Below are positions 7,979-16,475 of a stretch of 64,000 nucleotides of DNA, one piece after another. Position 1 is the stretch's first letter, and each line of letters opens with the position of its first letter. The notes beneath the pieces were generated by a model, which was not told the origin of the DNA, did not search any database, and saw nothing but the letters and a program-made list of their open reading frames with translations. The translations under genes and the position numbers were made by a program. The stretch is from RYN-230 sp963723595 (GTDB lineage Bacteria > Actinomycetota > Actinomycetes > Streptosporangiales > Streptosporangiaceae): positions 62,001 to 126,000 of the forward strand of contig CAVRRQ010000001.1 in the NCBI GenBank assembly GCA_963723595.1. Reading direction: 5' to 3'.

Positions 7979-8731
7979 TCAAATATCGACGATCATGCCG
8001 TCGTGGGCGGCGGGCAGCTCGGCATCGGCGAGCCTGGCGAGCATCGCAGCGGACATGTGAGTCAGGACGACTCGCTGGGCGCGGATCTCCGCACGGTGGG
8101 CGCGCAGTGTCTGGTAGTCGAGGTGGTAGCGGACAGGCCGGTCGAATGTGTAGGCCTCCACGGCGAAAAGGTCGGCTCCGTGCGCCGGCCTGGCCAGTGC
8201 GGGCGTCCACTGGGTGTCCCCGGAGTAGGCGAAGCTCGCGCTGCCGAGTTCCACGCGCAGGGCCAGGGGCGGGGCGCCGCAGGCATGCTCAACCTCCCAC
8301 CCGCGCACGGTCGCCGCATCCAGCCGGGTGGGTGTGCCATCCGTCGCGAGTTCTGCCACCCGTACCGGGAAGCGCCGGTCTGCCCGGCTGGAGCCTGGGA
8401 ACAAAGTCTCCATCGCCTCGGTCAGCCGGGCCCGGATTCCGGGTGGCCCAGCCACCTGCAGCGGCGAAGCCCGGCGGGAGAACTGGCCATCCAGGATCAG
8501 GAACGGCAGTCCGCCGAAATGGTCACCGTGCAGGTGAGTTACCGCGACCGCGCCGACGTCGTTCGGGTCCAGGCCTTGTGCCTTCAGTGCGCTCAGGCTG
8601 GTAGCGCCGCAGTTGACCAGCATCGCCTGCCCGTCAGCGGCCAGGTGGATGCACGTCTGCCAGCGCCCGCCGCTTCCGAACGCGTCACCGCTGCCGACAA
8701 ACCGCACCCGCATGACAGCATCATGGCCCAT
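7979..8731 (-). CDS. MBL-fold metallohydrolase (RNase Z-like)
   Basis: 250 residues. The metallo-beta-lactamase motif THLHGDHFGG (about 80-90) gives the zinc site; further ligands are likely in SGDTQW and LTHMSA. The N-terminus MRVRFVGSGDAFGSGGR is typical of the RNase Z/phosphodiesterase-like branch. The ATG at 8731 is chosen because AGGGAG lies 4 bases upstream; ATG 8713 is a second option. Substrate unknown. Confidence 0.83.
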   Translation of the reverse strand: MGHDAVMRVRFVGSGDAFGSGGRWQTCIHLAADGQAMLVNCGATSLSALKAQGLDPNDVGAVAVTHLHGDHFGGLPFLILDGQFSRRASPLQVAGPPGIRARLTEAMETLFPGSSRADRRFPVRVAELATDGTPTRLDAATVRGWEVEHACGAPPLALRVELGSASFAYSGDTQWTPALARPAHGADLFAVEAYTFDRPVRYHLDYQTLRAHRAEIRAQRVVLTHMSAAMLARLADAELPAAHDGMIVDI

Positions 8732-8808
8732 CCGCTCCCTGGCGGCCCGGGCGCCGGGACGAGCTGCCGCCGAGGTCACTGGGGGCGGCCCGCCCGGCGC
8801 TGACCGCG

Positions 8809-10020
8809 TCAGGAGTGGCTGACGATGAGCGGCCAGAGTGGATGCACCTGGCTGGCGTCGCTGGTGTATCCGAGCTCGGGCAGCCCGAAGCCCTCCTCGA
8901 TGGTGAGGAGCATTGAGTAGTGGTTGGACGGAGTCGCGTCCGTGGCGTGGCGCGGATCGGCGCGGCTGATCACGATCATGGGGGCGGAGCCGCCACCGTA
9001 GAGCCCCCCGGGCCACGTGGGGCTGATCTCCGGATCCCCGGCGGGCAGGTACGGCGAGTCGCAGCACCCGGCCGTGGACAGATAGTAGTTGTCGGTCGCG
9101 TCGGAGCCGTCGTAATCGGATTCATCCGCGGTCACGAAGATGACGCTGTGGCCGGTCCAGGCGCGGCTCGAGGTGATCGTGTGCACCGCGCGCTTCACGA
9201 AGGCGTCGGCCTTGGCCTTCAGCAGCTCGTCGTTGTGGTCGCCGGCCACGTTCGAGTAAGGGCACGGCGTCTCGGGGAACCCCGTGATCTTCGTGGTCAC
9301 ACCGCCGTGCATGTCGTTGCAGATGTCCGGGCTGATCCACACGTAGCGCGGTGGGCTCGCGCCGTTGAGATCCGTGGCCATGTCCTGGTACGGCCGGATG
9401 TGATTGCGCCACTGCGGGGTGGACCGGACATCGTTGTAGAGGATGAAGGGGTTGTGCTTGCTCACGTACAGCGGGCTGACCCCGGACGTTGTGGGCCAGC
9501 TGTCGGGGAGATAGCCGCTGGTGGGCATGGCCTCCATGTACGCGTCCCAGGGAATGTGCCGGGCTTCCATCTCCGAGACGATGTTGGTGTGCGGGTAGTG
9601 GTTACCGGCGATCTTGGGATCGGGGTAGTGGTTGCCGGTGTACCAGCCGTCGTCGTCGTTGTTCCACCAGGTCGATCCGCTGGTCGCGGCGATGTAGTTG
9701 GGCTCGCTGGTGTGGGTGACGCCGTAGTACCTGGTGGCCACCCCGTACTGGCGGGCCAGTGAGGTGATGTACGGCGCGCTCGGATCCCCGATCACGTGAT
9801 CGGCTTCGTGGTTCTCCAGCATGATGATGAACACGTGGTCCAACTGCCGCGGGCCGGATCCGCCCAGGCCAGCCGGGTCGCGTGCTGCTCCAGGTCCCGC
9901 GGGGCTCGCGGAGGCCGCGGCCGGCACGAGGACCGCCGCGCACAGGGCGATGGCGGCGGTTAAGGTGCCGTAGCGAGCCGCAGCGGGCATCCGGCTCATG
10001 CGTGACCGAACGTTGAACAT
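8809..10020 (-). CDS. secreted acid phosphatase/phosphoesterase
   Basis: 403 residues with an N-terminal signal peptide (RMPAAARYGTLTAAIALCAAVLVPAAASA by features: basic start, hydrophobic core, AxA site near residue 39). The mature part matches the phospholipase C/acid phosphatase family (PF04185-like): FIIMLENHEADHVIG near the start, SEPNYIAATSGS, ADESDYDG, and a C-terminal HYSMLLTIE. Such enzymes free phosphate outside the cell. It is divergent from a phosphate-permease-like gene, with a PHO-box-like repeat between them, which supports a role in phosphate scavenging. Confidence 0.85.
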   Translation of the reverse strand: MFNVRSRMSRMPAAARYGTLTAAIALCAAVLVPAAASASPAGPGAARDPAGLGGSGPRQLDHVFIIMLENHEADHVIGDPSAPYITSLARQYGVATRYYGVTHTSEPNYIAATSGSTWWNNDDDGWYTGNHYPDPKIAGNHYPHTNIVSEMEARHIPWDAYMEAMPTSGYLPDSWPTTSGVSPLYVSKHNPFILYNDVRSTPQWRNHIRPYQDMATDLNGASPPRYVWISPDICNDMHGGVTTKITGFPETPCPYSNVAGDHNDELLKAKADAFVKRAVHTITSSRAWTGHSVIFVTADESDYDGSDATDNYYLSTAGCCDSPYLPAGDPEISPTWPGGLYGGGSAPMIVISRADPRHATDATPSNHYSMLLTIEEGFGLPELGYTSDASQVHPLWPLIVSHS

Positions 10021-10166
10021 GGCACCTCCGCGAGTCGTGGTCTGTCACCGGCCATTCACCGGCCTGCCGCCCAGGATTCACCAAGGCCTGCTCATCGATC
10101 AAGGCCAGCCGCGCAGTGTTTCTGTTGCCCGGGCTCCCCGACTTGTTCGGATGGCAGCCATCCTGT

Positions 10167-10188
10167 GTTCATCTCTCGTTCATGGCTA
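10167..10188. promoter_or_regulatory. PHO-box-like direct repeat (PhoP site candidate)
   Basis: Two 11-base units, GTTCATCTCTC and GTTCATGGCTA, in exact 11-base phase; a degenerate GTTCGG lies two periods upstream at 10145. Streptomyces PhoP sites are 11-base direct repeats of GTTCACC type. A GATAGT -10-like hexamer at 10214-10219 is suitably placed for the downstream MFS gene. Confidence 0.6.
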
Positions 10189-10287
10189 AGTCGGTGGAGT
10201 GTCGCCCAGCCTGGATAGTTTCCGCGCAATGGAAGGAACGCGGACGGCCGTGGAACGAGCAGGCGGCATAACCGGCGGGGGGATGCC

Positions 10288-11700
10288 GTGACCGAGATGC
10301 GGTCCAACGACGAGATCGCGGCCCTCGATGAGGCCTCGCTGAGCCGGGTCCACCTGCGGGCGGTAGTCGCGTCGGGGATGGGGTTCTTCACCGACGCCTA
10401 CGACCTGTTCGTGATCGGGATCGCCTCCGCGCTGATCACGAAGGACTGGACCCTGAGCTCGGGCAAGCTCGCCCTGCTCAACTCCACGATGCTGGCCGCC
10501 GCCTGCCTCGGCGCCTTCGTCTTCGGTCGCTTCGCCGACCTGATCGGCCGCAAGCGCGTGTACTGGATGGTCGCCGCGATCATGGTTGTCGGCGCGCTCG
10601 GGTCGGCGCTGTCTCCCTCCTACTGGGTGCTGATCGCGTTCCGGTTCGTGCTCGGCTTCGGCGTCGGCGGCGACTACCCGGTCAGCGCCGTGATGGTGAG
10701 CGAGTACGCCAACCGCAAGGACCGCGGCAAGCTGGTCGGGATGGTGTTCGGAACCCAGGCGCTCGGGCTCATCGTCGGGCCGCTGATCGCGCTGAGCCTG
10801 CTCGGGGCCGGGGCCAGCAACGACCTGGCGTGGCGGGTCATGCTCGCGCTGGGCGCGGTACCCGCGGCCGCAGTAATCTACCTGCGCTGCCGGATGCCGG
10901 AATCACCCCGCTATCGGGCCCACATGCAGGGGAAGGCCGAGCAGGCGGCTGGCCGGATCCCCGAATTGACCGGCGGGCAGGTCAACGGGAACGGGGCCGG
11001 AAGGCCGCCGGACGAGATGGGACTGCGGGCCTTCCTCACCAACCGCCGGTGGCTGGTCATGCTGGCCGGGACGGCCGGCAGCTGGTTCCTGCTCGACTAT
11101 GCCTACTACGGGAACACCATCTCCACGCCCCAGATTCTGAGCCTGATCTCGCCGGGTGCTTCCACCATGACCAAAATCGCCATCCAGCTGGCGATCTTCG
11201 TGGTGGCGGCGGTCCCGGGTTACGTGCTGGCGATTGCCCGCCTGGACAAGATCGGGCACCGGCGGCTGCAGCTGACCGGGTTCGCGGTGATGGCGGCGTG
11301 CTTCGCGTTCATCGCGCTGGTGCCGGGCATGACCACCATGGTCGTGCCGTTCCTGCTGGTGTACGGGGTGAGCTACTTCTTCACCGAGTTCGGCCCGAAC
11401 ATGACCACGTTCGTGATGCCCAGCGAGCTGTACCCGGTGTCGATGCGCGCGACCGGGCACGGGATCTCGGCGGGCGTCGGCAAACTCGGGGCGTTCATCG
11501 GCGTCTTCCTGTTCCCGCTGCTGCAGACCTCGCTGGGGCTGCGCGGCACGCTGCTGCTCACCGCCGGGGTGGCGGTGCTCGGCCTGGCGCTCACCCTGGT
11601 GCTGCCCGAGCCGGCCGGGATCAGCCTGGAAGAGATGACCTCCGCCCGGCCCGCCAGCGCGGTGCCGGTGCGGGTGGCCGGTCAGGCCTCAGCACACTGA
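10288..11700 (+). CDS. MFS transporter, phosphate:H+ symporter (PHS) type
   Basis: 470 residues, 12 predicted membrane helices. The start GMGFFTDAYDLFVIGIAS and the segment GFGVGGDYPVSAVMVSEYA match the PHS/Pho84 branch of the major facilitator superfamily; the inter-helix motif GRFADLIGRKR is also present. Start GTG 10288 follows a G-run. Phosphate uptake is supported by the family signature, the divergent secreted phosphatase and the PHO-box-like repeat. Other organic-anion substrates are possible in this branch. Confidence 0.83.
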   Translation: MTEMRSNDEIAALDEASLSRVHLRAVVASGMGFFTDAYDLFVIGIASALITKDWTLSSGKLALLNSTMLAAACLGAFVFGRFADLIGRKRVYWMVAAIMVVGALGSALSPSYWVLIAFRFVLGFGVGGDYPVSAVMVSEYANRKDRGKLVGMVFGTQALGLIVGPLIALSLLGAGASNDLAWRVMLALGAVPAAAVIYLRCRMPESPRYRAHMQGKAEQAAGRIPELTGGQVNGNGAGRPPDEMGLRAFLTNRRWLVMLAGTAGSWFLLDYAYYGNTISTPQILSLISPGASTMTKIAIQLAIFVVAAVPGYVLAIARLDKIGHRRLQLTGFAVMAACFAFIALVPGMTTMVVPFLLVYGVSYFFTEFGPNMTTFVMPSELYPVSMRATGHGISAGVGKLGAFIGVFLFPLLQTSLGLRGTLLLTAGVAVLGLALTLVLPEPAGISLEEMTSARPASAVPVRVAGQASAH

Positions 11701-11720
11701 GGATCGCTGCGGCCGGGCCT

Positions 11721-12392
11721 TCAGCGCGCGGCCTGCGCACTGGCGTCCGGGACCGGGGCCAGGGCCTCGTTCGGGGCGGTCAGCTCAAGGAACGCCGTGG
11801 CCCGCGCGAAGACCTCGCCGATGGTGTGGCCCGCCAGGTGGGCCTGGTACGCCCGGTACCGCGTCATCTCCCAGGCCTGCCCGCGCGGGGGAAGTGAATC
11901 GAGCTCTGGTTCGGGCAGTGAGTTCCACGTCCAGGACGTGATGCGGTCATCGCCGGCGCCGGCGTGGCCCGTGCCCGGGAGGATGAAGTCAACATGATCG
12001 ACTTCATGGCCCATCCGGTTCCGCACGAAGCGCAGTCCGGCCAGCGTTCCCTCGATCCGCCGGCGTTCTTCCGGAGGCTGCCTGGCCATTACGGCGTCGT
12101 ATTCGTCTGGATGATGCCGGACCAGCGTGGCGTTGACGATGGTGACCCACCACACGGCCTCACCGATCACCGCGAAGGCCCGTGGCTGGTTCGCGGCCCG
12201 GACCCTGGGAAGCCGCTGCGTCGTGTCGCTCATCGCGGTGATAGACCACTGCAGCGCGCTCACCCCGGCCACCGGATCCCGCATCTTCTCGCGGTTCCAC
12301 GCGACCCGGCAGCGAGCAGAACAAAACCGGCCGTGCTCACGCCGGGGCGTGAAGAGCCTGCCGCACTGCTCACAGTTCCGGACATCCGCCAC
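11721..12392 (-). CDS. hypothetical protein with N-terminal zinc knuckle
   Basis: 223 residues. The first 30 residues hold C-x2-C and C-x3-C pairs (NCEQCGRLF and RFCSARCRVAW), a small zinc-binding module like those in CGNR or MYM-type proteins. The rest is alpha-helical with WWVTIVNATLVRHHPDEYDAV and RFVRNRMGHEVDHVDF. I do not recognise the family. The GTG start at 12392 lies 8 bases from a perfect 12-bp palindrome. Confidence 0.7.
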   Translation of the reverse strand: MADVRNCEQCGRLFTPRREHGRFCSARCRVAWNREKMRDPVAGVSALQWSITAMSDTTQRLPRVRAANQPRAFAVIGEAVWWVTIVNATLVRHHPDEYDAVMARQPPEERRRIEGTLAGLRFVRNRMGHEVDHVDFILPGTGHAGAGDDRITSWTWNSLPEPELDSLPPRGQAWEMTRYRAYQAHLAGHTIGEVFARATAFLELTAPNEALAPVPDASAQAAR

Positions 12393-12400
12393 CTGGTCAT

Positions 12401-12412
12401 GTTACGCGTAAC
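12401..12412. promoter_or_regulatory. 12-bp perfect palindrome GTTACGCGTAAC
   Basis: Self-complementary 12-mer directly upstream of the zinc-knuckle protein gene and in the 157-bp divergent gap before the gene at 12550. It is a good candidate binding site for a regulator of one or both genes. Confidence 0.45.
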
Positions 12413-12549
12413 CGGCACTCTCGCGGTGCGTAATCGGTGACTGGCTCACCCGTCAGGGATGAGGCCCCAGGTCAGAAGGAGCGGTGAACTGCTGGCATAT
12501 CTAGCGAAGCTGGCCGCCGCGCGTTCCGCAGCAGCCGGGGGAGGGCTCT

Positions 12550-13215
12550 GTGACTGCCGAAACACCCGGTGCTGGCGCGATCGCCAATCTCATCTCGGCG
12601 CCCGTCTCCGGCGGGATTGGCAGCTTGGAGGTGCGCTGGATCTTTCCCGGCCAGCTGGAAAGCGCGGTGGCCGGATGGTTCGGGCGGTATGCGCACGGGA
12701 CTGAGTCGCGCGTAGACACCTATCTCGTGGATCCGCGGCTGCCCGGCCTGTCTGTGAAGGTCCGCGGGGGGCAGGCTCTGGAGGTGAAGGTGTTCGGTGG
12801 CAGCCCGGGAACCCTCGATATGGCCGGCCGTGCCCGCGGGCGCATGGAATCCTGGCAGAAATGGACCTTCCCCTTCAGCCCGCTGGACGGGAACAGCGAT
12901 AAAGCGCCCAGCTGGAGGCCGGTGGCCAAGAAGCGGCGTATCAGCCGGATCTCGCGCGGGAGTGGGCGAATCGTGGCCCACGCCACGGGCATGGGCCAGC
13001 CGCCCGGGTGCGACATAGAACTGACCGAGGTTCGCATGTGCGGGCAGGACTGGTGGTCCCTGGGATTCGAGGCGACCGGACCCGCCGATCTCCTCCAGGG
13101 CGAACTTGAGGCCACGGCCGCGCTCGTCTTCGCGGAGGCCCCGCCCGGTGGCGTGCAACTCGGGGCGGAAGAATCCGTCTCCTACGCGGAGTGGCTGCTG
13201 ACGGCCAGCTGCTGA
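12550..13215 (+). CDS. hypothetical protein
   Basis: 221 residues, no signal peptide or membrane segment. Strand-rich central part (SLEVRWIFPGQ, GLSVKVRGGQALEVKVFGG) with many Lys/Arg near 120-140 (KKRRISRISRG). The spacing of charged beta strands recalls CYTH-like or polyphosphate-binding folds, but the key motif is not evident. The start GTG 12550 follows GGGGGAGGG. Family not recognised. Confidence 0.65.
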   Translation: MTAETPGAGAIANLISAPVSGGIGSLEVRWIFPGQLESAVAGWFGRYAHGTESRVDTYLVDPRLPGLSVKVRGGQALEVKVFGGSPGTLDMAGRARGRMESWQKWTFPFSPLDGNSDKAPSWRPVAKKRRISRISRGSGRIVAHATGMGQPPGCDIELTEVRMCGQDWWSLGFEATGPADLLQGELEATAALVFAEAPPGGVQLGAEESVSYAEWLLTASC

Positions 13216-13223
13216 CGGCCGGG

Positions 13224-14627
13224 TCAGCCTCTGACTACCTCGACCTCGCCGATTCCAAGGGCCTTCACTGGGCCCATGATCTGGGATGCGTCGCCGACCA
13301 GGATCGTGACTAGGCGATTCTCCGGGAACGCCGCGACGACCGCGGCGGTTGCCTCGGCGGTGTCCGTCTCGGACAGGCGCACGTACAGCTGCGCCTGGTA
13401 GTCGTCCGGCAGGTGCTGTTCCACCTGATCCGCCAGCGTGCCGGCGACCGACGCTGCCCTCTCGAACTTGAGCGGCGCGACACCCACCAGGTTCTGCACC
13501 GCCGTATCGCGCTCCGTCCCGGTCAGGCCTTCCGCGGCGAGCGTGCGCAGCACCGTCCGCAGGTCATCCAGCGCGGGACCGGTGGACGCCGTGTCCACGG
13601 AACCGCTGATGGCGAGCACCGACGCACCTGTCGCGCCGTCCGCGGCGTCTGGCGCCGGTGACCGCAGCACCTGCTCGAAGGCCCGTACCCCGTAGGTGTA
13701 GCCCTTCTCCTCGCGCAGAACCCGGTCCAGCCGGGAGGTGAGCGTGCCGCCCAGGCAGTACGTGCCGAGCACCAGGGCCGGCCATACCTGGTCGTGCCGG
13801 CCCGGGCCGATCCGCCCGATCAGCAGTTGCGTCTGGACGGCACCAGACCGGTCCACGATCACCACGCGGCCGGCGTCGTCGGCGGTCACCGGCGGCGTGG
13901 GCAGCGGCTCGGCGGCATCGCCGGCCCATCCGCCGAGCGTGCCGGCGAGCGCCGCGTCGAGATCGACGCCGGTCAGGTCGCCCACGATGACCGCGGTCGC
14001 CGTGGCAGGCCGCACGTGGGCCTGGTAAAGCGCGCGCACAGCCGCCGCGTCGATCCGCGCCACGGTGTCCCCGGTGCCCTTGCGCGGCCGGGACATCCGC
14101 GCGGACGCCGGGAACAGCTCCTGCGATAGCTGCTTGGCTGCGCGCCGGCCAGGGTTGGCCAGCTCGAGCGGGATCTCGTCGAGGCGGTTGCGCACCAGCC
14201 GCTCGATCTCACTGCCGGTGAACGCGGGGGTGTGCAGCGCGTCGGCGAGCAGCCCGAGCGCCTTGGCCAGGCGGGAGACGGGGACCTCCAGCGAAACGCG
14301 CGCGCCCAGGTAGTCGGCGCTTGCGTCGAGTGTCGCGCCGCAGCGTTCCAGCTCGGCGGCGAATTCCTCAGCGGTGTGCCGGCCGGTGCCCTGAGACAGC
14401 GCATCCACCATGATCGTGGCGATCCCGTCGAGACCGTCGGGCTCGACGTCGAGCGGGACGTCCAGGCAGATCTCCACCGCCACCACCTGCTGCCCGGGCC
14501 TGTGGCAGCGCAGCACGGTCAGCCCGTTGCCGAGGCCGCCACGCTCGGGCGCGGGGAACGCCCAGGGCCCGGGCTGCCCTGAGGCCGGCTGTGGGTAGAA
14601 GTCCATGCTCACGACGGCGTCCGTCAT
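13224..14627 (-). CDS. M16-family peptidase, non-catalytic subunit
   Basis: 467-residue M16 (insulinase/pitrilysin) family protein. It has the family fold (GLGNGLTVLRC near the start, then GIATIMVDALSQGTG) but lacks the HxxEH zinc motif at that position. In two-gene M16 proteases one subunit holds zinc and the partner lacks it and helps bind peptide. The ATG at 14627 overlaps the stop of the upstream catalytic subunit (ATGA), with AAGGAG 8 bases before it. Confidence 0.85.
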   Translation of the reverse strand: MTDAVVSMDFYPQPASGQPGPWAFPAPERGGLGNGLTVLRCHRPGQQVVAVEICLDVPLDVEPDGLDGIATIMVDALSQGTGRHTAEEFAAELERCGATLDASADYLGARVSLEVPVSRLAKALGLLADALHTPAFTGSEIERLVRNRLDEIPLELANPGRRAAKQLSQELFPASARMSRPRKGTGDTVARIDAAAVRALYQAHVRPATATAVIVGDLTGVDLDAALAGTLGGWAGDAAEPLPTPPVTADDAGRVVIVDRSGAVQTQLLIGRIGPGRHDQVWPALVLGTYCLGGTLTSRLDRVLREEKGYTYGVRAFEQVLRSPAPDAADGATGASVLAISGSVDTASTGPALDDLRTVLRTLAAEGLTGTERDTAVQNLVGVAPLKFERAASVAGTLADQVEQHLPDDYQAQLYVRLSETDTAEATAAVVAAFPENRLVTILVGDASQIMGPVKALGIGEVEVVRG

Positions 14628-15946
14628 CGCCCGGCTCCTTCGGAGGCCACCTGGTCGTAGACCAGCACCGCACGATTGTCGGGGCGCAGCCGCGCGGCGG
14701 CCAGCGCCCGGACCTCCTCGGCGGTGATGTCCAGGATCCGGTTGATGGCGGTGAACGCGAGCTGGGGGTCGCCGAACAGCACCGTGTACCGGCACAGTGC
14801 GTCGGCCCGGCCCGCGACCGTGCTCAGCTGGTCCAGCCATCCGCGTTCCAGCAGGGCCTGAGCCCGCTCCATTTCCTCGGCCGTCGGCGCCTGCGCGCCT
14901 AGCCGGGCCAGCTCCTCGTTGACGGCGGCCTCGATCTGCGGGATTTCGGCGTCCCCGGAGGCCTTCACGTCCAGCCAGCCCAGCGAGGGGGCGCCTGCGA
15001 GCCGCAGCAGCCCGAAGCCTGCGGTGATGGCGGTACGGTCGCGCCGCACCAGCCGGTTGTAGAGCCGGGACGACATGCCGTCGCCGAGCACTGTGAGTGC
15101 CACCTCGGCCGCATCGCACTCACGCGTGCCGTCGTGCGGCATCCGGTAGGCGGCCATCAGCGCACGCGCCGGGACCTCCTCCTGGACCTCCACGCGCAGC
15201 TCCGCGCCGGTGATGCCGGGGAGCGCGCCGTCGCGGGGCGGCACCTTGCCGTCGTGGGAAGGGATGGAGCCGAAGTACTTCTCGACCCATCGACGCGTCT
15301 GTTCCGGGTCGATGTCGCCGACGACCGCCAGGACGGCATTGTTCGGCGCGTAGTTCGCGCGGAAGAACGCGCGCGCGTCGTCCAGCGTCACCGCGTCCAG
15401 ATCGGCCATGGAGCCAATGGGCGTGTGATGGTAGGGGTGGCCCTCCGGGTAGGCCAGCGCGGCCATCCGCTCGAACGCGGTGCCGTAGGGCACGTTGTCG
15501 TAGCGCTGCCGGCGCTCGTTCTTGACCACGTCACGCTGGTTCTCCAGCGACTCCTCGTCGAGCGCGGTCAGCAGCGAGCCCATCCGGTCGGCCTCCAGCC
15601 ACAGCGCCAGCTCCAGCTGGTGCGCGGGCATGGTCTCGTAGTAGTTGGTGCGCTCGAAGCTCGTGGAACCGTTGAGAGAGCCACCTGCGCCCTGGACCAG
15701 CTCGAAGTGGCCGTTTCCCTTGACCTGCGCCGAACCCTGGAACATCAGGTGCTCGAAAAGGTGGGCCAGGCCCGTACGGCCCTTGACCTCCTGCCGCGAG
15801 CCGACGTCGTACCAGAGGCAGACCGCCGCGACCGGAGTCAGGTGGTCCTGCGAGAGCACGAGGCGCAGACCGTTGTCCAGCCGGTGCTCGGTCGCTGTGA
15901 GGCCGCCGGAACCGGCCTGCTGCGTGGCCGTGTGACCCACGGGCAT
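14624..15946 (-). CDS. M16-family zinc peptidase, catalytic subunit
   Basis: 440 residues. The inverted zinc motif HLFEH is in TGLAHLFEHLMFQGS (about 60-75), with downstream Glu ligands expected about 70 residues later near LENQRDVVKNER. The family start ATEHRLDNGLRLVL is clear. GAAGGGAC precedes the ATG at 15946. It forms a two-gene operon with the zinc-less subunit downstream. Confidence 0.88.
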   Translation of the reverse strand: MPVGHTATQQAGSGGLTATEHRLDNGLRLVLSQDHLTPVAAVCLWYDVGSRQEVKGRTGLAHLFEHLMFQGSAQVKGNGHFELVQGAGGSLNGSTSFERTNYYETMPAHQLELALWLEADRMGSLLTALDEESLENQRDVVKNERRQRYDNVPYGTAFERMAALAYPEGHPYHHTPIGSMADLDAVTLDDARAFFRANYAPNNAVLAVVGDIDPEQTRRWVEKYFGSIPSHDGKVPPRDGALPGITGAELRVEVQEEVPARALMAAYRMPHDGTRECDAAEVALTVLGDGMSSRLYNRLVRRDRTAITAGFGLLRLAGAPSLGWLDVKASGDAEIPQIEAAVNEELARLGAQAPTAEEMERAQALLERGWLDQLSTVAGRADALCRYTVLFGDPQLAFTAINRILDITAEEVRALAAARLRPDNRAVLVYDQVASEGAGR

Positions 15947-16083
15947 GTACGTCCCTTCGATCGTATGCAGGAGAAGTACAGCCACTGTATGCAAGGAAGC
16001 TGCCCGGTCTGCCGCCCGGCATCCAGGCCCGCGGTGAGCGAGCGTCGCTGGACATGGCTGAGCGCATCCGGGAGGCTGCCAGG

Positions 16084-16467
16084 ATGCGATCCCGGATGGA
16101 CGGCATGTGGTGGGGAACCGCGATCGAAGCGCCGGACCCCGGTGCCTTGGCGCACTTCTACTCCGAGCTGCTCGGTTGGCCCATCGGTCACGAGGAACCG
16201 GGAACGGCCATCCTCGCTGCGCCCCAGGGGTCCATCTACGTCGTGTTCCAGCAGGCCACCGGCTACCAGCCCCCCGTTTGGCCCCCTGCGGAGGGGGCTC
16301 AGCGTCCGATGATGCACTTCGACTTCCAGGTCGGCGACCTCGACTCCGCGGTCGCTGAGGCGCTCGCCCTCGGAGCGACGGTGGCTGGGAACCAGCCTCG
16401 GGGAAATGTCCGGGTGCTCTTCGACCCGGCCGGCCACCCGTTCTGCCTCTGCCTAGACGAGGACTGA
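16084..16467 (+). CDS. VOC-superfamily (glyoxalase-like) protein
   Basis: 127 residues, two beta-alpha-beta-beta-beta modules: MWWGTAIEAPDPGALAHFYS at the start and MMHFDFQVGDLDSAVAEALA in the second half, ending VLFDPAGHPFCLCL. This matches actinobacterial glyoxalase/bleomycin-resistance-like proteins. GGGAGG lies 8 bases before ATG 16084; ATG 16054 is in frame but weaker. Substrate unknown. Confidence 0.85.
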   Translation: MRSRMDGMWWGTAIEAPDPGALAHFYSELLGWPIGHEEPGTAILAAPQGSIYVVFQQATGYQPPVWPPAEGAQRPMMHFDFQVGDLDSAVAEALALGATVAGNQPRGNVRVLFDPAGHPFCLCLDED

Positions 16468-16475
16468 TCGCACTC

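Noticed and set aside
8920..9762. 280-residue open frame antisense to the secreted phosphoesterase
   Set aside because: Composition typical of a shadow frame; the phosphoesterase has clear motifs.
15134..16312. 392-residue open frame antisense to the M16 peptidase
   Set aside because: Explained by GC-rich codon bias of the peptidase gene on the opposite strand.
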